DNA of 64,000 bases. Origin: Brienomyrus brachyistius (Eukaryota; Chordata; Actinopteri; Osteoglossiformes; Mormyridae). Below, piece by piece: positions 1 to 10,510 of the stretch. Made by a program: the position numbers and the translations under genes. The stretch lies in the NCBI RefSeq assembly GCF_023856365.1, contig NC_064548.1:3323001-3387000 (forward strand), read 5' to 3'. Below the pieces are notes generated by a model. That model worked only from the letters and a program-made list of their open reading frames with translations. It had not been told where the DNA came from and ran no database searches. Every line of letters starts with the position of its first letter. Position 1 is the first letter of the stretch.

Positions 1-246
1 TAGTAGGCAGGTAAGGTTTATGCCTCCTGTCTTTGTTCCACAGCTAAGCTTCAGCTTTCTTCCCCTGGGGTGCTGCACTGGTTCCGTTGGCAGTTCAGCC
101 AGCACTGCTAAGCACTGCCGGCTTTGGCAGGGAGAGGGGCTGGAGGTCCAACTGGACCTCTTGGGTGTGGGGAAACAGCAGCCCCTACTCACATATTCTG
201 CTTTCTGTGAAATAAGCACGCTGATGGCCAGGTAATGGTAAACGTA
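1..246. other. Non-coding flank, nothing recognised
   Basis: No exon, repeat or RNA gene was recognised. The short open frame on the plus strand has no family resemblance and is judged chance. Confidence 0.5.
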
Positions 247-1461
247 CTCTATATTACCAAAAGTATTGGGACACCCCTCCAAATCAATGAATTCAGGTGT
301 TCCAATCGCTTCCATAGCCACAGGTGTATAAAATCAAGCACCTAGGCATGCAGACTGCTTCTAGAAACATTTGCGAAAGAATGTGTCACTCGCAGTAGCT
401 CAGTGAATTCAAGCGTGGTACCGTGATAGGATGCCACCTGTGCAATAAGTCCATTCATGATATTTCCTCACTACTAAATATTCCAGGGTCAATTATTAGT
501 GGTATTACAACAAAATGGATGCAAATGAGAACAACAGCAACTCAGGCCATGTAAAATCACAGAGTGGGGAAAATGCAAGCTGAGGCACACAGTGTGCAGA
601 AGTCGCCAACTGTCTGCAGAGTCAATAGCTACAGACCTCCAGACTTTGTGTGGGCTTCAGATTAGCTCAAAAACAGTGTGTATAGAACTTTATGGAATGG
701 GTTTCCATAGCCGAGCAACTGCATCCCAGCCTTAATTCACCAAGTGCAATGTGAAGCGTCAGACGCAGTGTTGTAAAGCACATCGCCACTGGGCAACTCT
801 AGAGCAGTGGAGACGTGTTCTCTGTAGTGATGAATCACGCTTTTCTGTCTGGCAAACCGATGGATGAGTCTGAGTTTGGTGGTTGCCAAGAGAACAGTTC
901 TTGCACGACTGCATTGTGCCAAGTGTAAAGTTTGGTTTAGGGAGGATTACGGTGTGGGGTTGTTTTTCAGGGGTTGGATTTGCCCCCATAGTTCCAGTGA
1001 AAGGAACTCTTAATGCAGCAGCATTTGAAGCCATTTTGCACAATTTCATGCTCCCAGCTTTGTGGGAACAGTTTGGTGACGGCCCCTTCCTGTTCTAACA
1101 TGACTGTGCACTAGTGCACAAAGCAAGGCTCATAAGGACATGGATGAGCAAGCCTGGTGTGGAGGAACTTGACTGGTCTGCACAGAGCTCTGACCTCAAC
1201 TTGATAGAACATCTTTGGGATGAATTACAGTGGAGGCTGTGAGCCAGGCCTTCTCCTCCAACATCAGACAAATGCTCTCCTGGAAGAATGGTCAAAAATT
1301 CCCATAAACACACTCCTAATCCATGTGGACAGCCTTCCCAGAAGGTTATAGCTGCAAAGGGTGGGCCAACTCCATATTAAAGCCTATGTATTAAAAATGG
1401 GATGTCATTAAAGTTCATATGTGTGTAAAGCAGGTGTCCCAATACTTTTGGCAATATAGTG
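247..1461 (+). mobile_element. Tc1/mariner-like transposon, degenerate (family A, copy 1)
   Basis: The left end (CTATATTACCAAAAGTATTG) and the right end (CAATACTTTTGGCAATATAG) are near-perfect inverted copies, the terminal inverted repeats of a fish Tc1-like family. A TA precedes the left end; the right TA has mutated. The interior reads as a Tc1 transposase on the plus strand: a segment with SDESRFSVW around 829, then WGCFSGVGF, then HDCALVHKA and DLNLIEHLWDEL near 1100-1225, the region of the DDE catalytic residues. The frame is broken, for example by TAA at about 1096-1098 just before HDC, so the copy cannot be autonomous. It matches the element at 5971-7356 in opposite orientation. Confidence 0.9.
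883..1098 (+). pseudogene. Tc1 transposase fragment (dead)
   Basis: This is the longest surviving frame of the transposase inside the surrounding Tc1-like element. It reads VPSVKFGLGRITVWGCFSG and continues to FGDGPFLF, then meets a TAA where related copies have glutamine. The downstream part with the last catalytic acidic region (DLNLIEHLWDEL) continues in the same sense beyond the stop. It is an inactivated DDE transposase, not a host gene. Confidence 0.85.
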
Positions 1462-1639
1462 TTTATTAAAAGTTATAGATAAAAATACAAACTTACAATA
1501 TGTAAAATAAAAAAAAATCAAGCACATGGGAATGACTATAGCAGGCAGCCACTTGGGGCTGAGCTGGAAAACAAAAATGGAATGTGCTTCTTATCAGTTA
1601 GAGATGATTAGGACTGTTTAAGTGGTATGTTTTGAGGTT

Positions 1640-3535
1640 GGTTGAATTTTTTTTAGCCAGAGGAAGTACATTCTCTGTTGGGCCTTTTTGACATGTCATA
1701 TTCATAGAAATGTCGAAAGGATGGTTGCATTGGAAGCTAAGGATGACGTTAAAAGTTTCTTCCAGTATTTTAACTCTAAAAGAGCTCTAAAACCTGAAAT
1801 TACTAATCTGCAGGATAGTAAGGGTCTTATAATAGTAAATGACATTGATATAATAAATGAGTTCAATGATAGTTTTGCATGGGTATTCACTGTTGAGGAC
1901 CTTAGTAATTTACCAGTTATTACCTATCCAGCATTGTCTATAGCTAATATATATATAACTGAAGCAGATGTTTTGCAAAGCCTAGCTAAGCTCAAAATAA
2001 ATAAATCACAGGGCCCTGATGGCATCTTACCTATAGTGTTAAAAGAGATGAGGGATATTATTTGCCGACCCTTAACTTTACTGTTTCAAAAATCCTTATC
2101 TGAAGGTGTGGTACCTTCTGATTGGAAGCACGCCTTCATAACGCCCATTTTCAAAAAAGGGGATAGAAGTAATTTGTCTAACTGTAGGCCAATCAGTCTA
2201 ACTTGTATAACTGGTAAAGTTATGGAGGCTATAATCAAAGAGAAAATGGTAGATTACTTGGACTCCAATAACATTTTGCGGGATAGCCAGCATGGATTTA
2301 GGAGAGGTAGATCCTGTTTAACAAATCTGTTGGAGTTTTTTGAGGAAGCTACTCAGGAAGTTGATGATAAAAAGGCCTATGATGTCATCTACTTAGATTT
2401 CCAAAAGGCTTTTGATGTTGTCCCCCACAAGAGGCTCCTACTTAAACTCAAAGCGACAGGTATTTTAGGTACCATAGCGACCTGGATTGATAACTGGTTA
2501 ACAGATAGGAAACAGCGAGTAGTTATAAAAGGCACAATGTCACAGTGGGCTTGCGTTCATAGTGGGGTACCGCAGGGTTCGATTTTAGGACCACTATTGT
2601 TCCTAATTTACATAAATGATATGGATACCAATATATACAGTAAACTGGTGAAATTTGCAGATGACACCAAGGTGGGTGGTGTAGCAGATACTGAATTAGC
2701 GGCTCAGCAGCTACAGCGGGATCTTGATTTAATTAGTGACTGGGCCGATACCTGGCAGATGAAATTTAACGTCGATAAATGTAAGGTACTCCATCTAGGG
2801 AGCAGAAATATAAAATACAGGTATTTCATGGGTGTCACTGAAATAAAGGTAGCTGATCATGAGAAAGACCTTGGTGTGTATGTTGATGCTTCCATGTCCC
2901 ATTCTCGCCAGTGTGGGGAAGCAATAAAAAAGGCCAATAGGATGTTGGGGTATATCTCCAGGTGTGTGGAGTTTAAGTCAAGGGAGGTAATGCTAAGATT
3001 ATACAATTCCTTGGTGAGACCTCACCTAGAATATTGTGTGCAGGTTTGGTCACCATATCTTAAAAAGGACATTGTGGCCTTAGAAAAGGTGCAGCGTAGG
3101 GCCACAAAAATGATTCCTGGTCTTAGAGGAATGTCATACGAGGAACGGTTACTTGAGCTAAATCTGTTCAGTCTCAAGCAAAGGAGACTGAGGGGGGACA
3201 TGATCCAGGTATATAAGATTCTAACAGGTTTGAATGCTGTTCAACCAAATAGTTACTTCAGCATTAGTTCAAATACACGAACTCGTGGCCATAGGTGGAA
3301 ATTAGCGGGAGAACATTTCAAGCTGGATTTAAGGAAGCACTTCTTTACACAGCGCGTAGTCAGAGTATGGAATAGCCTTCCTGATAATGTAGTGCAAGCT
3401 GAATCCTTGGGTTCCTTTAAATCAGAGCTAGATAAGATTTTAACGACTCTGAGCTATTAGTTTAGTTCTCCCCAAGCGAGCTTGATGGGCCGAATGGCCT
3501 CCTCTCGTTTGTATAGTTCTTATGTTCTTATATTC
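1640..3535 (+). mobile_element. CR1-like non-LTR retrotransposon, 5'-truncated
   Basis: This element contains the reverse transcriptase ORF described separately and a short 3' UTR that ends with repeats of TTCTTATGTTCTTAT. An 8-bp-type 3' repeat instead of poly(A) is characteristic of CR1-clade LINEs (established knowledge). The 5' boundary is uncertain because the endonuclease half of ORF2 is absent. The last ~340 bp recur nearly identically at 14054-14391, which fixes the 3' end. Confidence 0.85.
1688..3460 (+). CDS. LINE ORF2 fragment: reverse transcriptase (CR1-like)
   Basis: The frame is open for 590 codons. It shows the reverse transcriptase blocks in order: FITPIFKKGDRSNLSNCRPI near residues 150-170, YLDFQKAFDVVPHK (block A, catalytic Asp) near 230-245, SGVPQGSILGPLLFLIYIND (block B) near 290-310, and KFADDTKV (block C with the Asp pair) near 320. 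A C-terminal region with LRPHLEY-like and VQRRATKMI text follows, as in CR1/L2 LINEs. It would copy element RNA at a nicked target. The N-terminal endonuclease domain is missing, so the first ATG is arbitrary and the copy is not autonomous. The lack of any stop or frameshift suggests recent insertion. Confidence 0.88.
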   Translation: MTCHIHRNVERMVALEAKDDVKSFFQYFNSKRALKPEITNLQDSKGLIIVNDIDIINEFNDSFAWVFTVEDLSNLPVITYPALSIANIYITEADVLQSLAKLKINKSQGPDGILPIVLKEMRDIICRPLTLLFQKSLSEGVVPSDWKHAFITPIFKKGDRSNLSNCRPISLTCITGKVMEAIIKEKMVDYLDSNNILRDSQHGFRRGRSCLTNLLEFFEEATQEVDDKKAYDVIYLDFQKAFDVVPHKRLLLKLKATGILGTIATWIDNWLTDRKQRVVIKGTMSQWACVHSGVPQGSILGPLLFLIYINDMDTNIYSKLVKFADDTKVGGVADTELAAQQLQRDLDLISDWADTWQMKFNVDKCKVLHLGSRNIKYRYFMGVTEIKVADHEKDLGVYVDASMSHSRQCGEAIKKANRMLGYISRCVEFKSREVMLRLYNSLVRPHLEYCVQVWSPYLKKDIVALEKVQRRATKMIPGLRGMSYEERLLELNLFSLKQRRLRGDMIQVYKILTGLNAVQPNSYFSISSNTRTRGHRWKLAGEHFKLDLRKHFFTQRVVRVWNSLPDNVVQAESLGSFKSELDKILTTLSY

Positions 3536-3639
3536 ATAAGCATACTTTATTGTTTAATGAAATGGATTAATAAGATTTGTAAAATCCAGAATGACTAGGC
3601 TCTTGGCTGTTTCCACAGGTTGGGTAACAGTAAATGGTA

Positions 3640-4077
3640 AGGAACTAACCTACCTCAGAGACCCTCAGATCCATTGTCTCAGGGCACCTGACAGCAGGAC
3701 GAACTTTTGAAAGAAGGGCATCAAGATCTTTCTGGAGGTCCATACCTGGGTATGCTATGTGGTACAACACAAATAAGTGAAATCTACATCTGGATTCTTG
3801 ATAATCAGCATTGGTGCATACCAATGTGTACTCTCTTCATTGCCCATCTGCCTGTACATAAACAAATACACATAGAGTTCCTCCGTGGATTTATATCTAT
3901 GGACGAAGAAGGACCTCTCATCTGAATTTGAGAAAGGTTGAAGCTTTTTCACCTCCCCCACCAAGCGCATAATCTCCATACTGAACCAATCCTTATCTGA
4001 ACCAAAGCTGTCATACAAGCTTTCCATAGCCTCCTGACATATCTGCCTGGCCCAGTCTTGCTGAGGATCCAAGCCAT
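3640..4077 (-). pseudogene. Unidentified protein-coding remnant
   Basis: On the minus strand a frame of about 105 codons (3755-4072, starting with a non-ATG leucine codon) has a natural-protein look: acidic and aromatic-rich, with segments such as WARQICQEAMESLYDSFG and SFFVHRYKSTEELYVYLF. It ends at a TAG. A one-base shift then gives a further clean 36 codons (MDLQKDLDALLSKVRPAV) down to a possible GT donor at about 3647. The two pieces look like one ancestral exon broken by a frameshift. I do not recognise the family. It could be a processed or decayed host gene copy or a transposon ORF. Confidence 0.35.
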
Positions 4078-4684
4078 CAGTGTTTTTGTTATTGGGCCAA
4101 TTTCAAAGGTTTCCTTGGTTTGGATGAGGAAGACTTCTCTGTGTCTTGGGGCAGCTTGGAGAAAAACTGTAAGAGAGGAGGCAGCTTCCTAGGGTCTTCT
4201 GCAAGAACCAAAGATAAATCAGAGTGAGAAAAAAATAATATGACAAAATGATAAAAAATATTCCAATGCTAATCACCTGTTCCATTCAATAAATGACATT
4301 TCCTATAGGCTCCTCTCTGACCATTTTGGTGCTCTAGGTGAGAGGCCAAATGGTGTCCCTTCACCACTCATCACCAATATACACGTGCACAGAACAAGGC
4401 ACAGTTGTCATGATGCTTCATTTACAGTGTATGTAAGCACAGTATGGCTACCATTTAATTTCTTAAATTTCCAGAAAGCACAGGAAATAAGGCCTGGACA
4501 TGGTACATTCTGGATGGGATGTTAGTTAATCAAAAGGTACATACACTTACAGACATTATCATATTGTATACGCCAATCAGCTTAACTGCATGTTTTGGAA
4601 AGCAGATTAGAAAGCAATTCATACAACACAGGGTGAACATGTGAATTCCACACATATACACATGCATACACATGTACACAGATT

Positions 4685-4875
4685 TGTAATTATATCATGG
4701 TGGGGACTCTCCATTCATTTCTATGGGGAAAACTCTAATCCCAACATGATGACCTTAACCCCTACCCAGCCCTAACTTTAACCATAAGCAGACAAACAAA
4801 GTACTAGAGTTTTGCCATCTTTGATTGCATTCACAGATCTTTGTGGGTACCTGAAAAATAGTCCCCACAGCGTCA
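4685..4875 (-). repeat. Dispersed fish repeat with GTCCCCACA motif
   Basis: The segment starts with GGTGGGGACTCTCCATTCAT, contains CCTAAC/CTTTAACC-type text, and ends AATAGTCCCCACAG. The same components occur in opposite orientation at 20925-21265 (GAATGGAGAGTCCCCACAAA). It is therefore an interspersed repeat, possibly a non-autonomous DNA element; the family was not identified. Confidence 0.5.
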
Positions 4876-5038
4876 AAATAACAGCTTTTCGTTATATTGT
4901 GCGGAGCGTTTGGTAATAGATGCCAGTCCCCCAGTTTTCCTTAAGAAAAGGTCAGCTAGTCAAATTTGCTGGTCCTTCTCCTCTCTGCCATACAGATTCT
5001 TCCCTGCATGGGAAACATCATTGTGGAGGACTGCCCCA

Positions 5039-5700
5039 CCCCTTGGTTAGGGCAAATACTAGTTGCTAGTCATGTCCAGGTATCACCCCTGTAGGCCAAC
5101 AGTGAGGAAACCATGGTTACCAGTGGCCTGTTTGGTACTGAACACACCCTGGTGGTGTGTGGCAGGTTTGAGCATGTTGATATGTCACAAACTGTCATGG
5201 ATGGCACTGGAGAATCCCCATCGGCATCTCAGCCACGCCCCCCGGGGGATACCGGTCGATAGGGCTTCCCCGAGGTTTTCGCACCTTGTCGTCCAATTTT
5301 TCTTGTTTTACCGGTTGTTCCCATCTCGGACACTCCTCTTCCAGCTGTTTCTAGTTTTCCCCGGTTTCGGTACTCTATATCTGGCTCGGTTTTCCAATCC
5401 ATGCAAGATCTTCGTGGTGTGCCCAGAGTTCGAGAGTTTTCTCCTGTGTCTGAGTATTGGTGTTCTGACATCTGCAATGATTCTTAGACTCCGAGTTTTT
5501 GCCTGCCCCCTTTTGTAGCGACGCCGATCGCCTGACCCCTGCCTGGAGACCCGACCTTGCTCTGCGCCTCTATCCTCATCTGTACCGAAGCCGATTGCCC
5601 GACCCCTGCCTTAAATAAATGGAAATACCTGAAGCAGATCCGTGTCAGTGTCTGTCTTCTTGTCCTCACAACACAAACAGCAGACAATAAAATTATAACT
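5039..5700 (+). repeat. Possible retroelement 3' region or retrocopy, unidentified
   Basis: The segment is more GC-rich and homogeneous than its flanks. It repeats the phrase CGATTGCCCGACCCCTGCC / CGATCGCCTGACCCCTGCC and is followed by TTAAATAAATGG, an AATAAA-type signal. A 151-codon frame over 5063-5518 has no recognisable domain and is hydrophobic in patches, so I do not call it a gene. Transposon UTR is the best guess. Confidence 0.3.
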
Positions 5701-6145
5701 CTGTCACCACCAGGTACAAGGGGCGGTGGACAAGGAGGCAGAGATCCAGTGGCAAGGTTGGATGAGAACTAGGTTTAATAAAGGTAAAATCTGGGCATGG
5801 GACTAGAACAAGAAGGACAGGGTAACTGGGGCAACCTGGGAAACAAGGCAATCCGAATAAGACAAAACTGAAGGCCTGGAGATACTCTCTGCACGCAGAT
5901 TGTTCATGAGTCTGCACACATAATCTGGACATAGATTCATATATTAAACAGTTAGCACTATTGCAAAGTACACTATATTGCCAAACATATTGGGATACCT
6001 GCCTTCACATACACATGAACTTTAATGACAACCCATTCTTAATAGATAGACTTTAATATGGAGTTGGCCCACCCTTTGCATCTATAACAGCCTCAAATCT
6101 TCTGGGTGTTTATAGGTATTTTTGACCATTCTGCCTGGAGAGCAT

Positions 6146-6550
6146 TTACAGTATGGGGTCAGGCACTGATATTGGACGAGAAGACCTGGCTCGCAGTCTC
6201 CACTCTAATTCATCCCAAAGGAGTTCTATCGGGTTGAGGTCAGAGCTCTGTGCAGACCAGTCAAGTTCCTCCACACCAGGCTTGCTCATCCATGTCCTTA
6301 TGAGCCTTGCTTTGTGCACTAGTGTGCAGTCATGTTGTAACAGGAAGGGGCCATCCCCAAACTGTTCCCACAAAGTTAGGAACATGAAATTGTGCAAAAT
6401 AGCTTCGATTTCTGCAGCATTAAGAGTTCCTTTCACTGGAACTATGGGGGCAAATCCAACTCCTGAAAAACAACCCCACACCATAATCCCCCCTCCACCA
6501 AACTTTACACTTGGCACAACGCAGTCAGGCAAGAACCGTTCTCCTGGCAA
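6146..6550 (-). pseudogene. Tc1 transposase C-terminal part
   Basis: This 134-codon frame shows the Tc1 transposase core: IMVWGCFSGVGFAPIVPVKG, then FGDGPFLLQHDCTLVHKARL, then SSDLNPIELLWDELEWRLRA, which holds the final glutamate of the DD34E triad. The usual DNAP-like motif reads HDC here, as in copy 1. Upstream helix-turn-helix sequence lies in other frames toward the right end. The protein is incomplete, so transposition would need help in trans. Confidence 0.85.
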
Positions 6551-6939
6551 CAGCCAAACCCAGACTCATCCATTGGATTTTCAGACAGAAAAGCGTGATT
6601 TGTCACTCCAGAGAACACGTCTCCGCTGCTTTAGAGTCCAGTTGCGGCATGCTTTACAACACTGCATCTAACGCTTTGCATTGCAGTTGGTGATGTAAGG
6701 CTTGGATGCGACTTTTCGGCCATGGAATCCCATTCCATGAAGTTCTCTACGCACTGTTCTTCAGCTAATCTGAAGGCCACACGAAGTTTGGAGGTCTGTA
6801 GCTATTGACTCTGCAGACAGTTGGCGACTTCTGCACACTGTGTGCCTCAACATGCATGGTCGCCGCTCTGTCGTTTTATGTGGCCTACCACTTTGTTGCT
6901 GAGTTGCTGTTGTTCCCAACTGCTTGCACTTTATTATAA

Positions 6940-7142
6940 TCAAATGTTGGTGGTATTATAACCAGGGGTGGAAAGTTCAGGTACAAATCCAGACCAAGAT
7001 TTTGTTTCAACCAACCAGTTGAATACTTTGTGATTGTGGCTCTTCATACGCAACTGGTTGATTGAAACAAAATCTTGGTCTGGATTGGTACTTTCTGAAC
7101 CTGAACTTTCCACCCCTGGTTATAATACCACTAACAGTTGAG
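6940..7142. repeat. Fold-back palindrome inserted in the Tc1 copy
   Basis: Two arms of about 85 bases are inverted copies. One begins TGGTATTATAACCAGGGGTG and the other ends CACCCCTGGTTATAATACCA. Inside, CCAGACCAAGATTTTGTTTC faces GAAACAAAATCTTGGTCTGG. The spacer is only about 30 bases, so the RNA or single strand would form a long hairpin. The core begins CCAGGGGTGGAAAGTTCAG, a short inverted-repeat element inserted at TTATAA. The outer ~20 bases of one arm are Tc1 sequence copied in inverted orientation (see findings). Confidence 0.85.
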
Positions 7143-7356
7143 GAAATTTTATGAACGGACTTATTCCACTGGTGGCATCCTATCACGGTACCACGCTGGA
7201 ATTCAATGAGCATCCGAGAGCAATCCATTCCTTTGCATATGTTTGTAGAAGCAGTCTGCATGCCAAGGTGCTTGATTTTATACTGTGGCTATGGAAGCGA
7301 TTGGAACACCAGAATTCACTGATTTGGAGGGTCCCAATACTTTTGGCAATATAGTG

Positions 7357-7845
7357 TATATCTGTTTGAAACTTGTATACAGTTGGAATAATCTATTACA
7401 AAATAACAAATACACCTGATCCACTTTATAAATTACTTGGGGGTCAATTTTACTTTGGATTTCCGTATTCTAGTCTTATATTGTTTGAGCTTGTCATGTC
7501 ATATGAAATACTTCCTCACACAGATACACATCAACATTGTTTTTATGGGCGTGGCAAACATGCACAGTTCTGGATTGGTGCAGTCGGTGGCCGCGCAGAC
7601 ACAAAATTCCGATACTGCAAGCATTTAACCACAGAGAATCGCATTTTTCATTTCCCGCAGACATGTCTGCATGTACATTGGATATAAAAAGTGTACACAT
7701 CCCTGTTAAAATGCGAGGTTTTTGTGATGTAAAAAATGATCACGATAAATCATTTTAAAACTTTTCTCACCGTTAATATGACCTTTAACCTGTACAATTC
7801 AATTGAAAAACAAAATATAAAAAATAAAAATATATATACAGGGGG
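7357..7845. other. Intergenic, nothing recognised
   Basis: Several short overlapping frames exist on both strands, but none shows a domain or splice context. Confidence 0.4.
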
Positions 7846-8218
7846 TGGCATGGCGGTGCAGTGGTTAGCACTGTCGCCTCACACCTCTGGGACCCGGGTT
7901 CGAGTCTCCGCCTGGATCACATGTGTGTGGAGTTTGCATGTTCTCCCCATGTCATCGTGGGGTTTCCTCTGGATAGTCCGGTTTCCCCCCACAGTCCAAA
8001 ATCATGCTGAGGCTAATTGGAGTTGCTAAATTGCCCGTAGGTGTGCATGTGTGAGTGAATGGTGTGTGAGTGTGCCCTGCGATGGGCTGGCCCCCCATCC
8101 TGGGTTGTTCCCTACCTCGTGCCCATTGCCTCCGGGATAGGCTCCGGACCCCCCGCGACCCAGTAGGATAAGCGGTTTGGAAAATGGATGGATGGATGGA
8201 TGGATGGATGGATGGATG
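7846..8218 (+). repeat. tRNA-derived SINE, full length, with (GGAT)n tail
   Basis: The 5' part has a tRNA-like internal promoter: an A-box-like GCGGTGCAGTGGTTAGCAC and a B box in GGGTTCGAGTCTC. A central body typical of many fish SINEs follows (GTGGAGTTTGCATGTTCTCC, then CTAAATTGCCCGTAGGTGTG). The 3' end reads CCCAGTAGGATAAGCGGTTT and then GGATGGATGG repeats. Truncated copies with the same 3' end lie at 21361-21452 and 24377-24426, as expected of LINE-mobilised SINEs. Confidence 0.88.
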
Positions 8219-8838
8219 AAGCACCTTTTGGTTTAATTACAGCATTCAGTCATTTTGGGTATGCAACTGTCATCAGTTAAAGTGACTGATTAACCCCAAA
8301 TAAAGTTCAGTTTTCCTAGTAGGATTTTCCTGACATTTACTCAGTTGCATCCTACAGCAAAAGCCATGGTTCGCAGAGAGCTTACAAAGCATTTTAACAG
8401 GGGTGTACGCTAACACCGTTAGGGAAACACAGACCAGCAGTTCAGTATCCAAACAAGGACTGCTAGGAACCCAGGGCTTAAATGGAGAGAGGGGAATGTG
8501 GGAACTAGAGGCAGGTGTGCCGATCAGAACTGGTAGAACCAGTTTGGTGAGCTCATAGTGGAGCTCGGCAGAGAGGCTGTACACGCCCTCTGCTGGTTCC
8601 CGATCGTGTTGTGATGAAACACAAATGGACTAGTATAATACAACTGTAGCCAAAATCACTACTGACGCAAATGTAATCTGAACTGGATAAAGACAAACTT
8701 TCCTGTTAAAGGAATATTATGTGATCCAGTCAATGAAAAAAAGAAATTTAATTTTTAATCACAAAACCATAACCTGTATCTAAAACCAAGCATGTTGCCA
8801 CATGCAGTATACTTCAACACATTTACCTAAATATGGTT

Positions 8839-9085
8839 GCAACAGTGGGATGAGACAGTGGTTAGAACTGTTACCTCACACATCTAGGACTGGAGTTAAA
8901 GTCTGCAGCCTGGATCCATGCATGAGGAGTTTACTTGTTGACATCATGGGGTTTCCTCCCGGTTCTCTCGTTTCCAGACACAGTCCCCATGTGAAGTCAT
9001 CAAATTGTGTGTGCCCTATGACGGTGCCTCATCCTGGGTTATTTCCTGCTTTGCATCTGTAGTTTCGAGGATCCCTGGGACCCTC
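8839..9085 (+). repeat. Degenerate copy of the tRNA-derived SINE
   Basis: ACAGTGGTTAGAACTGTTAC, CATCATGGGGTTTCCTCC and GACACAGTCCCCATG follow the order of the intact SINE at 7846-8218 with many substitutions. The GGAT tail is absent. Confidence 0.65.
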
Positions 9086-10340
9086 CATATGTTGGGTTGT
9101 AACAGTTATTTGGTGCTATTGTTTTATAGAGGGCATGCATACCCTCTTGTCAGGTTGCAGGAGAGCCAACAAACCAGCAAGAGATGCCTGTCAGAGTCCT
9201 GAAATAAAAAGTTACATGTATTGCTACACATGTAATTTTATCATTTGTTGTAATGCATTACATTTGGAATAAAACACATCCTTATTCAAAGAATTTCTGA
9301 TGCTTAACTGCTCTGAATACTCCAACACCAACACCAACAGGAGTCCCGTATATTCAAGATTCAAGTGTTTATGAATGAATCTTGCATTTACATAACACTT
9401 TTCAAGACGTCCAACGTGCTTTTTCAGAAGCAATGGGGAACCACTTTAATCAACATCACTGTCTAGCACCCAAAAATGCCATTTATAATGTTCACTGTAA
9501 ACAGTTAGTTACTCTGTGTAATGAAAATGTTACTCTACATGCCCTTCCGCTAAACACAAATTAACACAAAACACAGACCTGAGGTACAGATTAACATGCA
9601 AGTACAAATTAAGGTGCAAGTGGGCATGAGTTGTTCACAAGCCTAATGGCCTGAGTGTATAAACGGTCTTGTAATCTCGTAGTCCTTGATATCACACTCC
9701 TGGTGATGGGAATGTGAATAGGCTGTGCAGGGGTGGGTACCGTCCTTTATGATGCTGTGGGTCCCCCTGATGAGATTGGGGTGGTAAATGCCCACCAGAG
9801 CTGGTAGAACTGCCCCTGAAATGGTTGGGTCAGTTTTACTGCACACTTTGCTGTTCTCTGAAGAGCAGTTTCCGAACCAGACCGACCCAGAAATGGGAGG
9901 CGGGGTACAGCCTCGAACACGCATTTTACGTTACTATATACACAGTCAAGGGTGTTTCTCTGTCTTTTCTCTCTATACATGCAAAAGCAAGCATACCCTA
10001 TACCCAGAAAAAAATACACACACTCCTTACCTAGTATCTGCAGGATCTGCCCTCACACCTGGACACTGACTGCCTGGACAAGAGGCCAGACGCTATCTGC
10101 ACCCAGCCACTGGACATACACAAACAGATAACAGCCCCAAGCATAGAAAAATACACACAAAACACTCCCTACCTACCAGAAACACACATATTTTAAAAAG
10201 TACATGAAAACACCCAGAGAGGCAATGTGCATAATGATGAAACATTTTCCATCATCCACGTTCCTTTAGTCCTCATGAGGGTGGACCCAAGAAACGGGTG
10301 GGAACACGTTTCAGGGCTGGCTTGGGAACACCTGTGGGTC
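9086..10340. other. Intergenic, old repeat-like fragments only
   Basis: A stretch around 9610-9810 (CACAAGCCTAATGGCCTGAG and onward) resembles text I associate with dispersed fish repeats, but I cannot assign a family. No gene was recognised. Confidence 0.35.
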
Positions 10341-10510
10341 CGTTAAATTTACATTTATTTAGCAAATGCTTTTGTCCAAAGTGACATACAAGTGAGGATC
10401 AGAGAGCAGACAGTCTGTAGAGAAATTGAGATTAAGCCCAGCAGTGATATGATTATTCTGGCAACCAGGGGATTTGAACCAACAACCTTTCCGATCACAG
10501 GCATACATAT
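10341..10510 (-). repeat. SINE-like fragment (minus orientation)
   Basis: The block starts TTACATTTATTTAGCAAATG and ends GGGGATTTGAACCAACAACC. The end reads in reverse as a tRNA B box (GGTTCAAATCC). The same composition occurs at 22140-22325, and its B-box end recurs near 32960-33025. Confidence 0.55.

Larger units (their letters stand above)
5971..7356 (-). mobile_element. Tc1/mariner-like transposon (family A, copy 2) with internal insertion
   Basis: The left end begins CACTATATTGCCAAACATAT and the right end finishes TTTTGGCAATATAGTG. They are inverted copies, and each is flanked by TA, the Tc1/mariner target duplication. The transposase reads on the minus strand. The element is longer than copy 1 because a ~200-bp palindrome sits inside it (6940-7142). 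Several sites match copy 1 closely, for example GGTACCGTGATAGGATGCCA on its coding strand. Confidence 0.92.

Noticed and set aside
5063..5518. 151-codon ORF as a membrane protein gene
   Set aside because: Hydrophobic patches come from T-rich sequence; no domain, no splice or promoter context, and the block looks like a repeat.
7860..7915. tRNA gene
   Set aside because: A and B boxes are present, but there is no cloverleaf and the SINE body follows directly.
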